Assembly (NCBI GenBank): GCA_025084515.1
Contig: JAJAGP010001662.1
Coordinates: 106,500 to 170,499 of the forward strand
Origin: Ancistrus triradiatus
Lineage: Eukaryota; Chordata; Actinopteri; Siluriformes; Loricariidae
Reading direction: 5' to 3'
DNA length: 64,000 bases
Below are positions 20,851 to 31,983 of the stretch, in pieces. The notes below the pieces were generated by a model. It ran no database searches and was not told where the DNA came from. It saw only the letters and a list, made by a program, of their open reading frames with translations. Numbering within the stretch: position 1 is the stretch's first letter; every line of letters starts with the position of its first letter. A program made the position numbers and the translations under genes.

Positions 20851-22000
20851 TGTTTGTCCTTGATAGAACAGACTTTACTTTGTTGCCATGGTGACCCCTG
20901 GAAATGGAGACACTGGACATTCTCAGCATTCTATGGCAGCTTGTGCTGTCCTGGAGGCCTCGTGTGTCCCCTTCTCCTTTGTGTCTGCCGGGATCGTTAT
21001 GTAATTATTGAACGTTCTCTTTTGAGATGTGCTGTGTAATGCTGCAAGGTATTATTGCTGAGCAAGAAGAGCGCGGCTGTGATGCAGTCGAATAGCTGTG
21101 GAAAGCTGGCACTGAAGAAAGGCATTTCACCTTTTTTTTATGTTTATGACCAATAGCTGACATTCACTCTGTATTTCACTCTCTCCTAGCCACCGGTCTA
21201 GAATGCCCATTACCCAGCCTCTCGTTGCGCAGTGAACTTTCCGCTTGTCCTCACGATAAATGTGGCATGGCCTAAATAACACTTCTAATAATTAACCAGT
21301 ATGTAGTAAACCACAAGACAGTATTATTTATTGTTCTGGCATAGTTCTATAGCATTGTACTATTTCTTCAGGCTGTTGTTGACCTCACTTTGACCAATGC
21401 CTATGACATTTATTTAACTTGGCCTGACTAACTCTCTTTTATACTGGGATTTTTAGCCTTTTAGAACAGTTGTGTTTTTTTGAGTGGAATTTTGAAACTA
21501 CGTTCCCCCTTTCTAAATGGGCTTTAAATTGCGTTTCCTTTCACTTGGTTTTTTAATTGTTTTCTCCCCTACCGCCACTCCTCGTAAAGTTCAGGCTGGA
21601 TTTTTCAAATGCACCGAGCGTGACAACACCTACTTATTTATAGCCGTGTCATGTAATTATAATTGTTAGTCATTTGATGAAGTTCCAATATTTTTTCCCA
21701 TGCATTCGCTGAGCAAACCACACTTTGGCCCCTCTGGCAGTTTCTGTCAGCAGGTAGCTGGGAAAAGCGTTGATAGTACAATAAAGGTGCCGCTGTCAAC
21801 CTGTAAATCTCTAATACCGACTTGCATCAGAATAAGCTTCATACCTGCGTCAGTGTGCAATCCATTATTTAAAAGTTTGGCACCCTGGTTAAATAACAAC
21901 TTTTGGTCACCCGCTTATTCCAAATCTGGGTTACTAGGGGCCGGGGTCTATCTGGCAACGCGGTTTGTTGATTATAAACTGTTTCTTTAGGGAGACTTTT
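20850..22000. other. Repeat-poor block, candidate regulatory DNA
   Basis: About 1.1 kb in which I recognise no transposon, SINE or LINE, in contrast with most of the window. Base composition is more balanced. It includes a palindromic homeodomain-type cluster 'atgtaattataattgtta' near 21651-21669, followed by 'gtcatttgatgaagtt'. Open frames at 20854-21039 and 21700-21990 have no recognised motif. Conservation cannot be judged from one sequence, so regulatory function is only a hypothesis. Confidence 0.3.
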
Positions 22001-22002
22001 TA

Positions 22003-22115
22003 ACCCAGCTTATCCTGCTCAGGGTCGCAGAGTGGGGGTGTGATGTTGGAAGTCAGACTGGAGGTCTGGAGCCTATTCTGGAATCGGACACAGGCATCAG
22101 TCCACCCTGGACAAA
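22003..22115 (+). repeat. H-repeat, 5' part
   Basis: 'gcttatcctgctcagggtcg' then 'cagagtgggggtg' and 'ctggagcctattctggaatc' fit the start of the common fish dispersed repeat. It is cut off before the 'gagaacatgcaaactccac' region. Confidence 0.6.
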
Positions 22116-22151
22116 TTGTGACCACTGTCACTAAATTCATTTCTTTTTCCA

Positions 22152-22580
22152 GTGTCTATGGGCCAGTATTTCAATTTCAATGGCAATGTTAAGAGGGAGA
22201 AGGACAGAGAGTTCGTGGGGAAGAAAATAAACAGACATCCAACAGGGAAATGTAGTCAGTGTGAAGAACAAGAGACAGTGGAGCATGTTTTATTAAACTG
22301 TCACGCAAGAAAGGAAAGAACTCAGAAAGTTGGGAAAGAATATGGAAACATAAGACTGAAAGATTTATTGAACTACAAAACAGCATCCATAACAGTAAGG
22401 ACAAGTGTAGTTCATTTTCTAAGAAAGACTAAATTGAATTGTAGAATCTAACAGGCACGTAAATGCAGTACATCTAAATGTTGTCCAACCACGGTGCACA
22501 TGATCCAGTCCAGTTGATGGCGATAATGCACAAATGAGGTCTGCAAGTCACCAATAACCCCAAAGAAGATGATGTTCAGA
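22152..22580 (+). pseudogene. LINE C-terminal fragment (I/Nimb-like) with 3' UTR
   Basis: A 99-codon frame (22152-22451) contains a cysteine/histidine knuckle: GKCSQCEEQETVEHVLLNC followed by HARKERTQKVGKEYG. The CxxC...ETxEHxLLxC pattern is typical of the C-terminal end of fish non-LTR retrotransposon polyproteins with RNase H domains (I/Nimb-type). Upstream RT and RNase H sequence is missing, as expected for a 5'-truncated insertion. The following about 130 bp, to around 'ccaaagaagatgatg', probably form the 3' UTR. Not a host gene. Clade assignment is tentative. Confidence 0.65.
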
Positions 22581-22922
22581 GGGAAATTTGAGTTGGTGGC
22601 ATGACTGACATTGTGTTCCTCAATGAAGTTCTAAAGTAAGTAGTAAGTAACATATTTGGATTAGTTTTTGTAGCTTCAGCTTCAGCTGGAAGGAAAACAT
22701 TTAGGATGTAATGGTTATTATTTATGTATACATGCTACTGTTACCTTTTTTTAGAAGGGTTTTTATTGCATTCTGTATTTGGTCTGGATTAATTAATTCT
22801 TCTGTCCTGATCCTTTGAGCGAAATACCAGCATTATTTATGCATTATTTATGGTTTATGCATTATCCTAAACATGGTGATTAGTATATAATTTGAAACTT
22901 GATGGAGGTCTATATGAAAGTT

Positions 22923-23010
22923 GTGAGTGTGGATTGGCAACCCCTGTCTAGGGTTGTCCTGCCATGCACCCCAGTGCCACGCTAGTCACTGGGTAATTTT
23001 GTGGGGTTGT

Positions 23011-23094
<84 letters not shown>

Positions 23095-23355
23095 TATGTG
23101 TGTGTGTGTGTGTGTGTGTCCTGGGTTCAGTCCCCAGGTGTAATGGTCTCTGTCCTTTCTGGGTGGAGTTCTCCACGTGGGTTTAGAATGGGTACTCCAG
23201 GACATAGACATGTTAGGCTAAATGTTGGCTCTAAAGCTTCCCGAGTGTGTGAGTGTGGATTGGCACCCTGTCTAGGGTTGTTCCTGCCATGCACCCTGTG
23301 CCACCAGCTAGGCACTGGCTCTCCTCCCCTGTCCAGGATTAAAGGGATAAAAACA
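22923..23355 (-). repeat. H-repeat pair around a (TG)n tract
   Basis: 'gtgagtgtggattggcaac' with 'ctagggttgtcctgccatgc' at 22923 recurs as 'gtgagtgtggattggcacc' with 'ctagggttgttcctgccatg' at 23248. Both are complementary in sense to the H-repeat block at 49560-49672. Between them are a long (TG)n run and 'tgggttcagtccccaggtg'. Open frames over the TG run are artefacts of the repeat. Confidence 0.6.
23011..23119. repeat. (TG)n microsatellite
   Basis: About 109 bp of nearly pure TG dinucleotide with a few interruptions near 23089-23098 (tgtatgtg). Confidence 0.95.
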
Positions 23356-23533
23356 TGACTGAATGATGAATGAAAAAGTTTGAATGCTGTTCCATTGCTG
23401 CTAACTGCTAACTGTTTTTGTAAGGTTTCAGAATTGATTAATATATGTTTTGCTCCCAATTATCCTGGTCAAGGTCACACACTAATTCAGAATTCATTGA
23501 GCATAGGCAATGATAAATCCTGGGTGGAGCATA

Positions 23534-23714
23534 TTTACATTTTACATTTACAGCATTTAGCAGACGACCTTATCCAGACAATTGATACAGTCTTACAATG
23601 CAATTGTGGCCTTGCTCAAGGACCCAACAGTAGCAGCTTGGCAGAGGTGGGATTTGAACCCTGGACCTTCTGGTCCATAGTCCAGTACCTTACCCACTAG
23701 GCTACCACAGTCCC
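23534..23714 (-). repeat. SINE-A, nearly complete
   Basis: Minus orientation: tail 'acatttacagcatttagcag' at the low end, then 'ttgctcaaggacccaacagt', 'gcagaggtgggatttgaacc' (B box complement) and 'ccactaggctaccacagtcc' (A box complement). Its 5' end lies 12 bp from a tRNA-Ser-like sequence in the same orientation. Confidence 0.9.
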
Positions 23715-23725
23715 AAACACAGTGC

Positions 23726-23807
23726 CACTGCAAGCAGGGATCAAACCTGTGCAGGAAGACCCCATTAGATCTCAAGTCTAACACCTTAACCACTCAGCCA
23801 TCATAGC
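23726..23807 (-). tRNA. tRNA-Ser(UGA)-like sequence, probable pseudogene
   Basis: On the minus strand, 82 nt align position by position with vertebrate tRNA-Ser. The D arm is gctgagtggttaaggt, the anticodon stem ttaga/tctaa is perfect around loop cttgaga (anticodon TGA), and the long variable arm is tggggtcttcctgc. The T arm is acagg-tttgatc-cctgc, with an A/C first pair. The acceptor gctatga/ttgcagt has one mismatch and several G-T pairs, and the B box (ggtttgatccc) deviates from ggttcgantcc. It therefore looks like a decayed tRNA gene or SINE head rather than an active gene. Confidence 0.6.
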
Positions 23808-23814
23808 ACTAGTC

Positions 23815-25020
23815 AACCACCCAACTTTCACATGGCAGGGCTAACCCGGGATTTACACTAATGTTTCCAGCAGTTGTCTTGTTCCCTGCAGATATAAGCT
23901 TCATATGTTTTTGGAAAATCCACAGAACATTACATTTGACAAAGGGTGCATAAGATTTTGCTTAACTGAACCATTAGTGTGAGCTGCATGATGCAGTGTT
24001 TTACATTATAGGGACACCTATGGTAATTCAAACTATAGCTGTAACACAACACGTAATCTACAAACTAACTTGGTTTGATCTGGATGGTCAAAATCTTCTT
24101 CACATACCCATACTGTATTAATCACATTCTAAAATGATGCACATTGTGCAATTCTGTAGAGATCTAAAGTTTTATTGTGTGGGAAAATATTTTATGTTTA
24201 TGCATGCGGGGAACACTCGTGACTCAGTTTCCTCGGTTAATATGTACAAGCTTGCGGGGGGTCTAACATTTCAAACATTCACCCATTGCTCTGTTAACCT
24301 CCTAATTATCATTAAAGTTTTTGTATTAATGGATTCCTAAGCTATAAGCTATACCCCCAGCTATGCAGGAAAGCCACTACTAAAGAACATTTCATTGTAC
24401 AAGTTTGAACAAGATTATTTTTTAAACGGTGACGTCTTCGTGATCCTCTGAAAACCTTATAAAAAGGTCACGTTCCGATCTAGCGTCTTAAAGCTCAGAA
24501 TCTTCCCTAATAAGGATAATTAGGATGAACGAACTTGGTATTTGTACTGAAAGCAACTGAAGTGCCACAAGACATTGCTTTGTGATCAACAGCTATCGTG
24601 TAAAAGCTATGAAATAAATGTGGTGTTCAATGAATCACATTTAAATCACTGCATGTTCAACCACATTGTATGAACCATGGTATGTTAAGAACATTTACAA
24701 GCCTCCTTTTATATCCGAGGTGAGATTTCTCTACCTAGCTTTTCAGCCTCGCATCGACTGTCCTATAGAGAGCCATCACAACATACTTTTTTAGCACATG
24801 TTTAAGGGAAAGCCAGTGGTATGTGGCACACAAAGAACCACATTATGCTCCTGTGGCTGCTTTCATATACCCTTTCATTACCCCACCCTTCCCCAGCTGG
24901 CAAGGGTCAAGTTGTGTTCATTAACGTTTGAGGCTGGAAGCTTTTTCAGGGCAGGATCTGGATAGAGAAAACTTCACTGTTTTTACTAATATATTTATTC
25001 AAATTAACTATTTTCTGTGT
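23815..25020. other. No recognised feature
   Basis: Mostly unique-looking DNA. Frames at 24134-24340 and elsewhere are short and without motif. The part 24690-24960 is repeat-free by eye. Confidence 0.4.
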
Positions 25021-25024
25021 CCTA

Positions 25025-25689
25025 TACAGTACTGTGCAAAAGACTTAGGCCACCATTAGATTTGTTGTTTTAACAATGGTATAATGAAATCTATAACATA
25101 TTGTAGCTTTGGGGTGGGTGAGGAAGGCGCATAAGAGACTGACAATTTGCTCATAATGCCAAATACATAAATATACATGGCTTATACATAAAAATTGCAC
25201 TATAAGCATTAATTAAGAAAAAAGGAACGCACGTACGGAAAACAGAGAACATCGACATTCATGTACTCCCTCAGGGGCAGTCAATGGCACTACAATATTG
25301 TTGGAATATTGGACCCAAACTTGGATTTGTCACTTCATAATATTCTTATACTGATCTTCATTCCAAGCTTTAGCATATTTTAGCTTTTTCACCCTTCCTC
25401 TTCCGTAAAAAGTGGTTTCTTGGCTGCTACCCGCCCAAAAAGACCATCCTGATGACGGTGCCAAATGCTGCGGTCAGATGAGATCACATTAAATACTTAA
25501 CACTTTAGCCTATAGCAGCTGTATTTTATGATTTTGTTCCATTTTAATAATACTACATGCAAAGTTGCTGTATTTTCTGGTTGTATTCTAATAAAGAGGC
25601 TAAGAAATAATTATATATAGTCAGTATGAAATTTGCTATAACAATAGTACATCTAATCTAATGGCTGAATTCTTTTGCACAGTACTGTA
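25025..25689 (-). mobile_element. T7 Tc1-like element, internally deleted, perfect 19-bp ends
   Basis: Ends are exact inverted repeats: tacagtactgtgcaaaaga at 25025 and its complement ending at 25689. At 665 bp it is too short for a transposase. Internal 'ttggacccaaacttggattt' and 'gctttagcatattttagctt' are complementary in sense to blocks in the 37423-37944 copy. The order suggests an internally deleted derivative of an autonomous element. Confidence 0.8.
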
Positions 25690-25808
25690 CCTCTGTGAAA
25701 TTGTTTAGGATGATATGATTATCTGAACGTACTTCTTCCTGTTGGAAACGTTTTCTTGCTGATGCTACCTTCAAGAGCAGAGGTTTACTGGGTTCTCCAG
25801 CCACTGCT

Positions 25809-26182
25809 AAAGCCACTGCTCTAAAAAAAAAAACCCATTGCTGCTCGTCTGCAGTTTGCTAAAGATCACATGGACAAGCCAGAAGGCTACCGGAAGAATG
25901 TTTTGTGGATGGGTGAGACCAAAATAGAAAAAGTGTTATGTTTGCAGAAAGGAAAACACTGCATTCCAGCATAAGCCTTATCCCACTGTGAAACATGGTG
26001 GTGGTAGTATTATGGTTTGGGCCTGTTTTGCTGCATCTGGGCCAGGACGGTTTGCTATCATTGATGGAACAATGAATTCTGAATTATATCAGAGAATTCT
26101 AAAGGAAAATGTCAGGACATCTGTCCATGAACTGAATCTCATGAGAAGGTGGGTCATGCAGCAAGACAACGACCATAACACA
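25809..26182 (+). pseudogene. T1 transposase fragment, D-to-G at first catalytic residue
   Basis: Plus-strand internal fragment with no TIR at either end. It begins in the linker (aagccactgctct..., AARLQFAKDHMDKPEGYRKN). The first catalytic motif reads VLWMGETK where T1 has LWMDETK, so the first Asp is Gly. After a deletion and frameshift it continues through KHGGGSIMVWACFAASGPG, GTMNSELYQRILKENVRT and the second Asp (QQDNDH), where it stops. The open segment is 25988-26203. Nonfunctional. Confidence 0.85.
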
Positions 26183-26184
26183 CT

Positions 26185-26960
26185 GATAACCACTGATACC
26201 TGACGTCTCCACCTCATCCAGTTCTTTTGTTTTTGATTTTTGGACCAGAGTTCATTCAGCTCTGTAAGTTCATGTGTGCCTTCTTGCTGAATGAAACCAT
26301 GTATCTCTGGTCCCAAGATTTTGGATGCAGTTGTTCATATAGAAGTTTGTGATGTATTTAGTTGTTTGGAACTTGCTCTTATGGGGGAACCAGATATGTG
26401 GAAATCCACAATCTTTCATAGCCTCTAAATGAACTAGTTTAGCTAATTGTAGGTCAATACAACTCTCATGGCATAGAAAATGTGAAGCTAAGAGAACAAT
26501 TCAGGATACATCATACGGAGTGTCCTCTTCTGTTCAGACTAGGACCTTCAGGTCAGTAAACCAGTGTCAGACTGTGCCACCACAATCCAACCACATCCGA
26601 TGGTGCTGGTGCTGAGCAGATCCAGCAACCCAGGTTCAATCCCTACCTCTGGTAACTGCTTGTTTGTTTTCTCAGAGAACTCACACATTCAGTGAGAGTT
26701 CATCCAGGATGTGTTCCTACACCGTGCCCAGTGTTTTCAGGAGACGACTTGGATCGTTACGATTAGGATTAAGTGATTATTGATAATGAGTAAATATTTT
26801 TCTTTGGCAGGTTTCGGTAAACATAAAATGCCCTGTTCTTCAGTTTTACAACCAATTTTACAACTAAGTAGTGCAATTTTCACTGTCAGAATAATACAAT
26901 TGCAATACACAAATGATATTTGAACCATTTTCTACTGCCTTTCATAAGTGCAGCAGAATA
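26185..26960. other. No confident feature
   Basis: A weak tRNA-like 'cccaggttcaatccctacct' at about 26630 may be a SINE-B scrap. Otherwise nothing recognised. Confidence 0.3.
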
Positions 26961-26964
26961 TGTC

Positions 26965-27545
26965 TTTCATGCTCGGAACCAGGAACAAGGTCAGAGACAG
27001 ATTTTAGTGTTGGGGCTTTAATATACGACAGTGCAAATTCAAGTGAAAGGCTTACTTACTAACGAATAGAGGCCAAGTGACTATGCTAACACAAAGTGAA
27101 AACAGATACAGGCTACACTGACAATAATGAAACACAGGGCTAGGATACACAGAGATACAGGGCTAAGGTCATAATACAGGAACACATGAAGCACAGGACT
27201 AGAACTGTTTATAACAAAAACAATACTACAGAAGGCTAGATGTCACAAAGGCATGCATAGAGCTACACACTAACCCATGCTGTCATAAACACACAGTACA
27301 AGCACAACACAACACTGGCTACATGAAAGCAAAATGGGAACACGCAAATAGTGCTGCCAGGTGAAAATGGTGAAAGCCGTGTTGCCAGGAACAGGAACAG
27401 GAACAAACCAACAGAGTAAATGTGACGAGACTAGTCAAGGAAGTGAATTACAAATAGGGTATAATTAGAGGAAGTACAGTTTGCTGTGGAAGGAGAAAAG
27501 AGCCAGGAGGGAGCACAACATCCAGACAATGTCCATCTACAGTTG
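26965..27545. repeat. Possible LTR-type or other dispersed repeat remnant
   Basis: The purine- and CA-rich style (acacagggctaggatac, 'gaaacacagggctaggatac', 'aacaggaacaggaacaaacc') resembles degenerate fish LTR or long dispersed repeats, and the segment contains short local duplications. I cannot identify a boundary or family. Compare 50390-50855, which has a similar character. Confidence 0.25.
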
Positions 27546-27633
27546 GTTTAAAAATCAAACTAAACCAGAAACTGAACGTGAACATGTTGTTTTAAGAATA
27601 AATCAACGAAATAAAATTTAAAAAAAAAAAAAA

Positions 27634-28132
27634 CAGTTCTCGGTTCAACGAGTACCGAGCAAATTTTTTTCCATAGGGAATAATGTCAATTGAATTAATC
27701 CATTCTAGATCCTGAGAAAATCCACACTCTGTAAGGCATTATATGCATTAATGGAGTTGTATAGTACAGGTGCTCCCTGATTGACGAAGGGGATATGTTC
27801 CGATAAATGCATTATAATTTAATTTTATCATGAACCAATAAGTTTAATATAGTCTATACTGTATCAACTTTATAAACACCCAAGCTTAAAACATTTACCT
27901 TAACCTACAGTTGGCCAAAATCATTAACACAAAGCTTATTTTACAATAAAGTGTTGAAAAATCTCATGCAATTTGGTGAGTAATGGAAGGAAAGTGAAAC
28001 ATAAAAGCAAAACACTGTTATTGGTGAGCTTAGGGTGCTAGTATACTGTAGCTGCTAATGCTAACTGCAGCCTGTATTCCAGGGGACTCCCTTCCTTTTG
28101 GTTGGCTGTAATCAATAACCTTTTCATGACCC
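27634..28132 (-). repeat. DX repeat, copy 3 (partial)
   Basis: Reverse-oriented match to copies 1 and 2: 'cagttctcggttcaacgagt', 'accgagcaaattt', 'gtacaggtgctccctgattg', 'cctacagttggccaaaat', 'aaaatctcatgcaatttggt', 'gctgctaatgctaactgcag' and 'ttggttggctgtaatc'. About 500 bp, lacking the far end. Confidence 0.6.
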
Positions 28133-28134
28133 AG

Positions 28135-28865
28135 CATTTGGGTTTCTTCTCAGTAATTCACCAACACAGGAAAATATTACAGCGTTTTAGGGCCAAAAAA
28201 AATTTGGTTGGATTTCGAGGATCAACTAAATATTTTGAGAATAAACTCGTATTTCAAGTATAAACTACTGTATTCTCAAAATGTGAGTAGTATTTTGAGA
28301 ATAAGGCAGAATGGCTGAAACATGAGAAGAGAATGAATGAATAAATGAATGAATATAATAAAGTTATAGCTTGTTTGTTACGAACAGAGAAATAGATGCC
28401 CTGGCACATCAAATTCAGATTGTTATGAGTATAAGAACACTGAAACGGTTCTGCAATAAAGCTGAGTTTATACAGAAGGAGGAATGAAATGGACTCTTTT
28501 GTGGAAGGTTCAGTTACAGGCAGCAGTCGTGTATAAAAGGCTATCAATGGTTACATCATCGCACCATTCAAAGAGGGTATGTCATTTCACAGGAGACAAT
28601 GAGAATGTTACTAAAAATGATCAACCCAGAAGGAGTGGAATTTGCGTTATGGCACATCAATTCATAAGATAAACTAAGGGCATATAGTTGAATTGGCAGG
28701 TTTATCATGTCATGTGGATGGAAGCGTAGCCTATAATACAAATAACAACCCAAAGTTAAAGCATTTCGACTTTATTCTCGATCTATTATGAGTTTCTTCT
28801 CAAAATCAAAAGGCTTTGCAATATTCGTCACAGCAAAAGGCTAAAATTCCTAACAGTTTTTTCTC
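28135..28865. other. No recognised feature
   Basis: No repeat or coding trace recognised. Contains repeated 'tattttgagaataa' motifs near 28230-28310. Confidence 0.35.
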
Positions 28866-28867
28866 TC

Positions 28868-28965
28868 TCTGCATTTTATCCCTGCTTGTCCTGGTCAGGG
28901 TAAACAAGCATAATTGTGACCTGGATGGGAAGCCAATCCAATGCAGGGCTGGCAGGGACCACTTT
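28868..28965 (+). repeat. H-repeat fragment
   Basis: 'tttatccctgcttgtcctgg' and 'tcagggtaaacaagcataat', then 'aagccaatccaatgcagggc', match the beginning of the H-repeat. The remainder is not recognisable. Confidence 0.45.
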
Positions 28966-28969
28966 TGCG

Positions 28970-30446
28970 GCACCAGTGGATGGTCATCAAACCGTTGCCC
29001 TTTACCTCAGACAAAGCCAATCATGCCTGTTTGGGGACTGCTTTGTAACGCTGGTGGGAAAAAAAAAGTTTTACCAGCATTTAAAGCTGTTTTTGTCAGT
29101 CCTGACATGTCCATTTTAAAACAAAGGGCAACAGTTACTAGCTAACAACATGTATGCAGTGCTAGCAGTATGAACAGGAAACTGTCAAGCGCCAGCACAA
29201 CCCTTCACAGCAATCCTAAACCTTTATTACAACTGAAGATAGAACTGTGATCCCAAGCGTTAATTTTTCCCCATCCATAACATACAATTTCACAACATCT
29301 CCCTGTCATCATTTAAACTGCCAATATGTGGTCATTCAGTACGTACTCACGCTACACTGTGGTTAAAACAGGAACTCTCTTTATTGTAGCTAAAATCAAT
29401 GATTAGGAGAGTTTGTTTTATTGACCTGGACATAATTTATGATTGAAGTTTATGCAAGAAAAGGCACTGTGAATGTTGTACATAATTGCTTCTATAATAA
29501 GACTTCACAAGATTATAAGAAACTTGGTAATTACCTGAACTTGGAGGAAACACAGCACTGGGTAGTGTTAAGCCACGGTCACACTAGACATTTCACATAG
29601 GTCTGGTAAAGGCAGGGCCGGAAGATTGGCGACACACACAGTTGTCCTTTTTGGCGCTGTTAGCATAACCTTGACTAGCGATGTTGTGGTGAGAATGAGG
29701 AAGGTTTGCCTTATTTCTGCTTTGGAGGAGCAGAAGGGTTATGAAGGAGAAAACTTTTGTGTGTTTATCATATTCTCAGCTTGAGAAATCTGTATGTGTT
29801 ATATAAACATGCTACAAATTAGCATTTCCCTCATATAGCTATACAATGCTATTATACAAAGCCCTATATCCATGCAGGTCACATCAGCTAAATCGGTGTC
29901 AAAGTTCACCAAATTTTAACAAGCTGTGAAGTTTTGTAGCAAAATATATACCCAGAAGTCTGTAAAATAAAATGAATGAATTCCATTGAAGCGAATCTGA
30001 TTCGCTTGTTAAATTTTGTTCACAAAATCTAGCATGACTGCAGCTTTAAACTGGAAGGACTTGGGCTAACTATGTTGTTTATGTCACAATGCTCGTTTTT
30101 GTGAGCTGAGTTCTCACAATTACAATTATATATGCTTCTCTGCGTTTCTTTCATGTTTTGAGTAAAAAAATTCTGTAAAAGCTCAATAGCACCTAAAAGC
30201 ATTATAAAGCAAATTTCTGTATTTAAAAATAGCCAGTCATGACAGTGTTCTATAATCCCATAATTTCATAAACTGTGACACTGGATTCATGAGAAAGCAG
30301 GAGTGGACAATATAGCCAAAATCCTCAACCTATTTTATACCAGAGTAATGGTGTATATAATCAAATTTCTATAGAGTTACTATATATACTATATAATTTC
30401 TTAATGGTATACAATTAATTTATATATATAATACTACACCTAAACA
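28970..30446. other. No recognised feature
   Basis: About 1.5 kb of unique-looking AT-rich DNA. The 109- and 67-codon frames near 28816-29145 lack motifs and overlap each other in different frames. Confidence 0.4.
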
Positions 30447-30448
30447 TA

Positions 30449-31367
30449 CATAAATATGACCTAAAACATCCTCAGATTTTCACACAAGTCCTAAAAGTAG
30501 ATAAAGAGAACCCAGTTAAAAAAATGAGACAAACATATTATACTTGGTCATTTATTTATTGAGGAAAATGACCAAATATTGCATGTTAGTGAGTGGCAAA
30601 AGTATGTGAGCCTCTGCTTTCAGTATCTGGTGTGACTCCCCTGTGCAGCAATAACTGCAACTAAACGTTTCCTGTAACTGTTGATCAGTCCTGCACACCG
30701 GCTTGGAGGAATTTTAGCCCATTCCTCCGTACAGAACAGCTTCAACTGTTGGTGGGATGTTGGTGGGTTTCCTGACATTAACTGCTCGCTTCAGGTCCTT
30801 CCACAACATTTCGATTGGATTAAGGTCAGGCTTTGACTTGGCCATTCTTTGGTAGAACATCTTGTTTGCTTAGGGTCGTTGACTTGCTGCATGATCCACC
30901 TTCTCATGAGATTCAGTTCATGGACAGATGTCCTGACATTTTTCTTTAGAATTCTCTGATATAATTCAGAATTCATTGTTCCATCTATGATGGCAAGCTG
31001 TCCTGGCCCAGATGCAGCAAAACAGGCCCAAACCATGATACTACCACCACCATGTTTCACGGATGGGATAAGGTTCTTATGCTGGAATCCGGTGTTTTCC
31101 TTTTTCCAAACATAACGCTTTTGTTTTAAACCAAAAAGTTCTATTTTGGTCTCATCCATCCACAAAACATTCTTCCAATAAACTTCTGGCTTGTCCCACG
31201 TGATCTTTAGCAAACTGCAGACGAGCAGCAATGTTCTTTTTGGAGAGCAGTGGGCTTTCTCCTTGCAACCCTGCCATGCACATTATGTTGTTCAGAGTTC
31301 TTCTGATGGTGGACTCAGGGAATGCTGAATTAGCCAATGTGAGAGAGGCTTCAGTTGCTTAGAAATT
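30449..31367 (-). mobile_element. T1 Tc1-like transposon, both outer ends missing
   Basis: Begins within the TIR ('acataaatatgacctaaaac') and runs through 'agtgagtggcaaaagtatg' and the whole C-terminal two thirds of the transposase. It ends at the linker ('gagagaggcttcagttgctt'). The outermost left TIR and the N-terminal/right TIR part are absent. Confidence 0.9.
30590..31367 (-). pseudogene. T1 transposase pseudogene, second Asp to Val
   Basis: The longest readable transposase in the window: open from 31231 to 30791. The first catalytic motif LWMDETKIELFG is intact, followed by the glycine-rich KHGGGSIMVWACFAASG and TMNSELYQRILKKN. The second catalytic motif reads QQVNDPKQT instead of QQDNDPKHT, so Asp is Val. 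About ten residues (LKKNKVNVLEW region) are then deleted, with a frameshift before the third motif. The N-terminal DNA-binding domain is missing. Inactive. Confidence 0.9.
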
Positions 31368-31728
31368 AACTGAAGGATTAGGATTAATTTAGTACATTTA
31401 AAACGGTAAGCTTTGCCTTCAATATAGTCATGGAAATGAAGGATCTTTCTGAGCCTGAGGCTCAGGCTCTTGGGGTTTACTTTCAAACACTCAATTCAGC
31501 ACACATCTTTGCCCTTTCACAATATTGCTTAACATGCTTCATTTTAAGCTGATAATTTGATAGATTGTTAGCGATGCCAAGTCCAGCTACAGCCCGCCAA
31601 GTGGCAAACTTTAATTACTTATATTGCTGCTCAGTGATTTTGTAAAACCAAAACCATGTCCACATAACAACAGCAATCATTCCCAATTTAATCACAAAGT
31701 TCCACTTCTTCTGTTGTGACAACAGAAA
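31368..31728. other. No recognised feature
   Basis: Unique-looking. No coding trace. Confidence 0.4.
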
Positions 31729-31730
31729 CA

Positions 31731-31806
31731 GCTAGGCAAAGGTGGGATTTGAACCCTGGATCTTGTGGTGTAGTGGCCACTACCTTAACCACTAAGCCAC
31801 CACTGA
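31731..31806 (-). repeat. SINE-A head fragment
   Basis: 'aggtgggatttgaaccctgg' (B box complement) and 'taccttaaccactaagccac' (A box complement) without the tail. Confidence 0.75.
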
Positions 31807-31983
31807 TTAAAGGTTTGAACCATTTCATATGATTAGTTTCAGGGTTAAATTACAGGGTTGGTTACATGGTGACCACTAAAAGTAATAGAGCAATGTAAAG
31901 ACAAAAAAAATGATAATCAAGCTACACTACAGAACTGTTATTGCAAAGCATAAATGCAGCTCCATATACAATATAATTTTAAA

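Noticed and set aside
23001..23358. Long cysteine/valine and histidine/threonine frames on both strands
   Set aside because: They are translations of the (TG)n tract and have no biological meaning.
23726..23807. Functional tRNA-Ser gene
   Set aside because: Acceptor stem has a mismatch and several wobble pairs, the first T-stem pair is A/C, and the B box deviates. Kept only as a tRNA-like sequence.
28816..29145. 109-codon frame with a second overlapping frame
   Set aside because: Two overlapping frames over an H-repeat fragment, no recognised motif.
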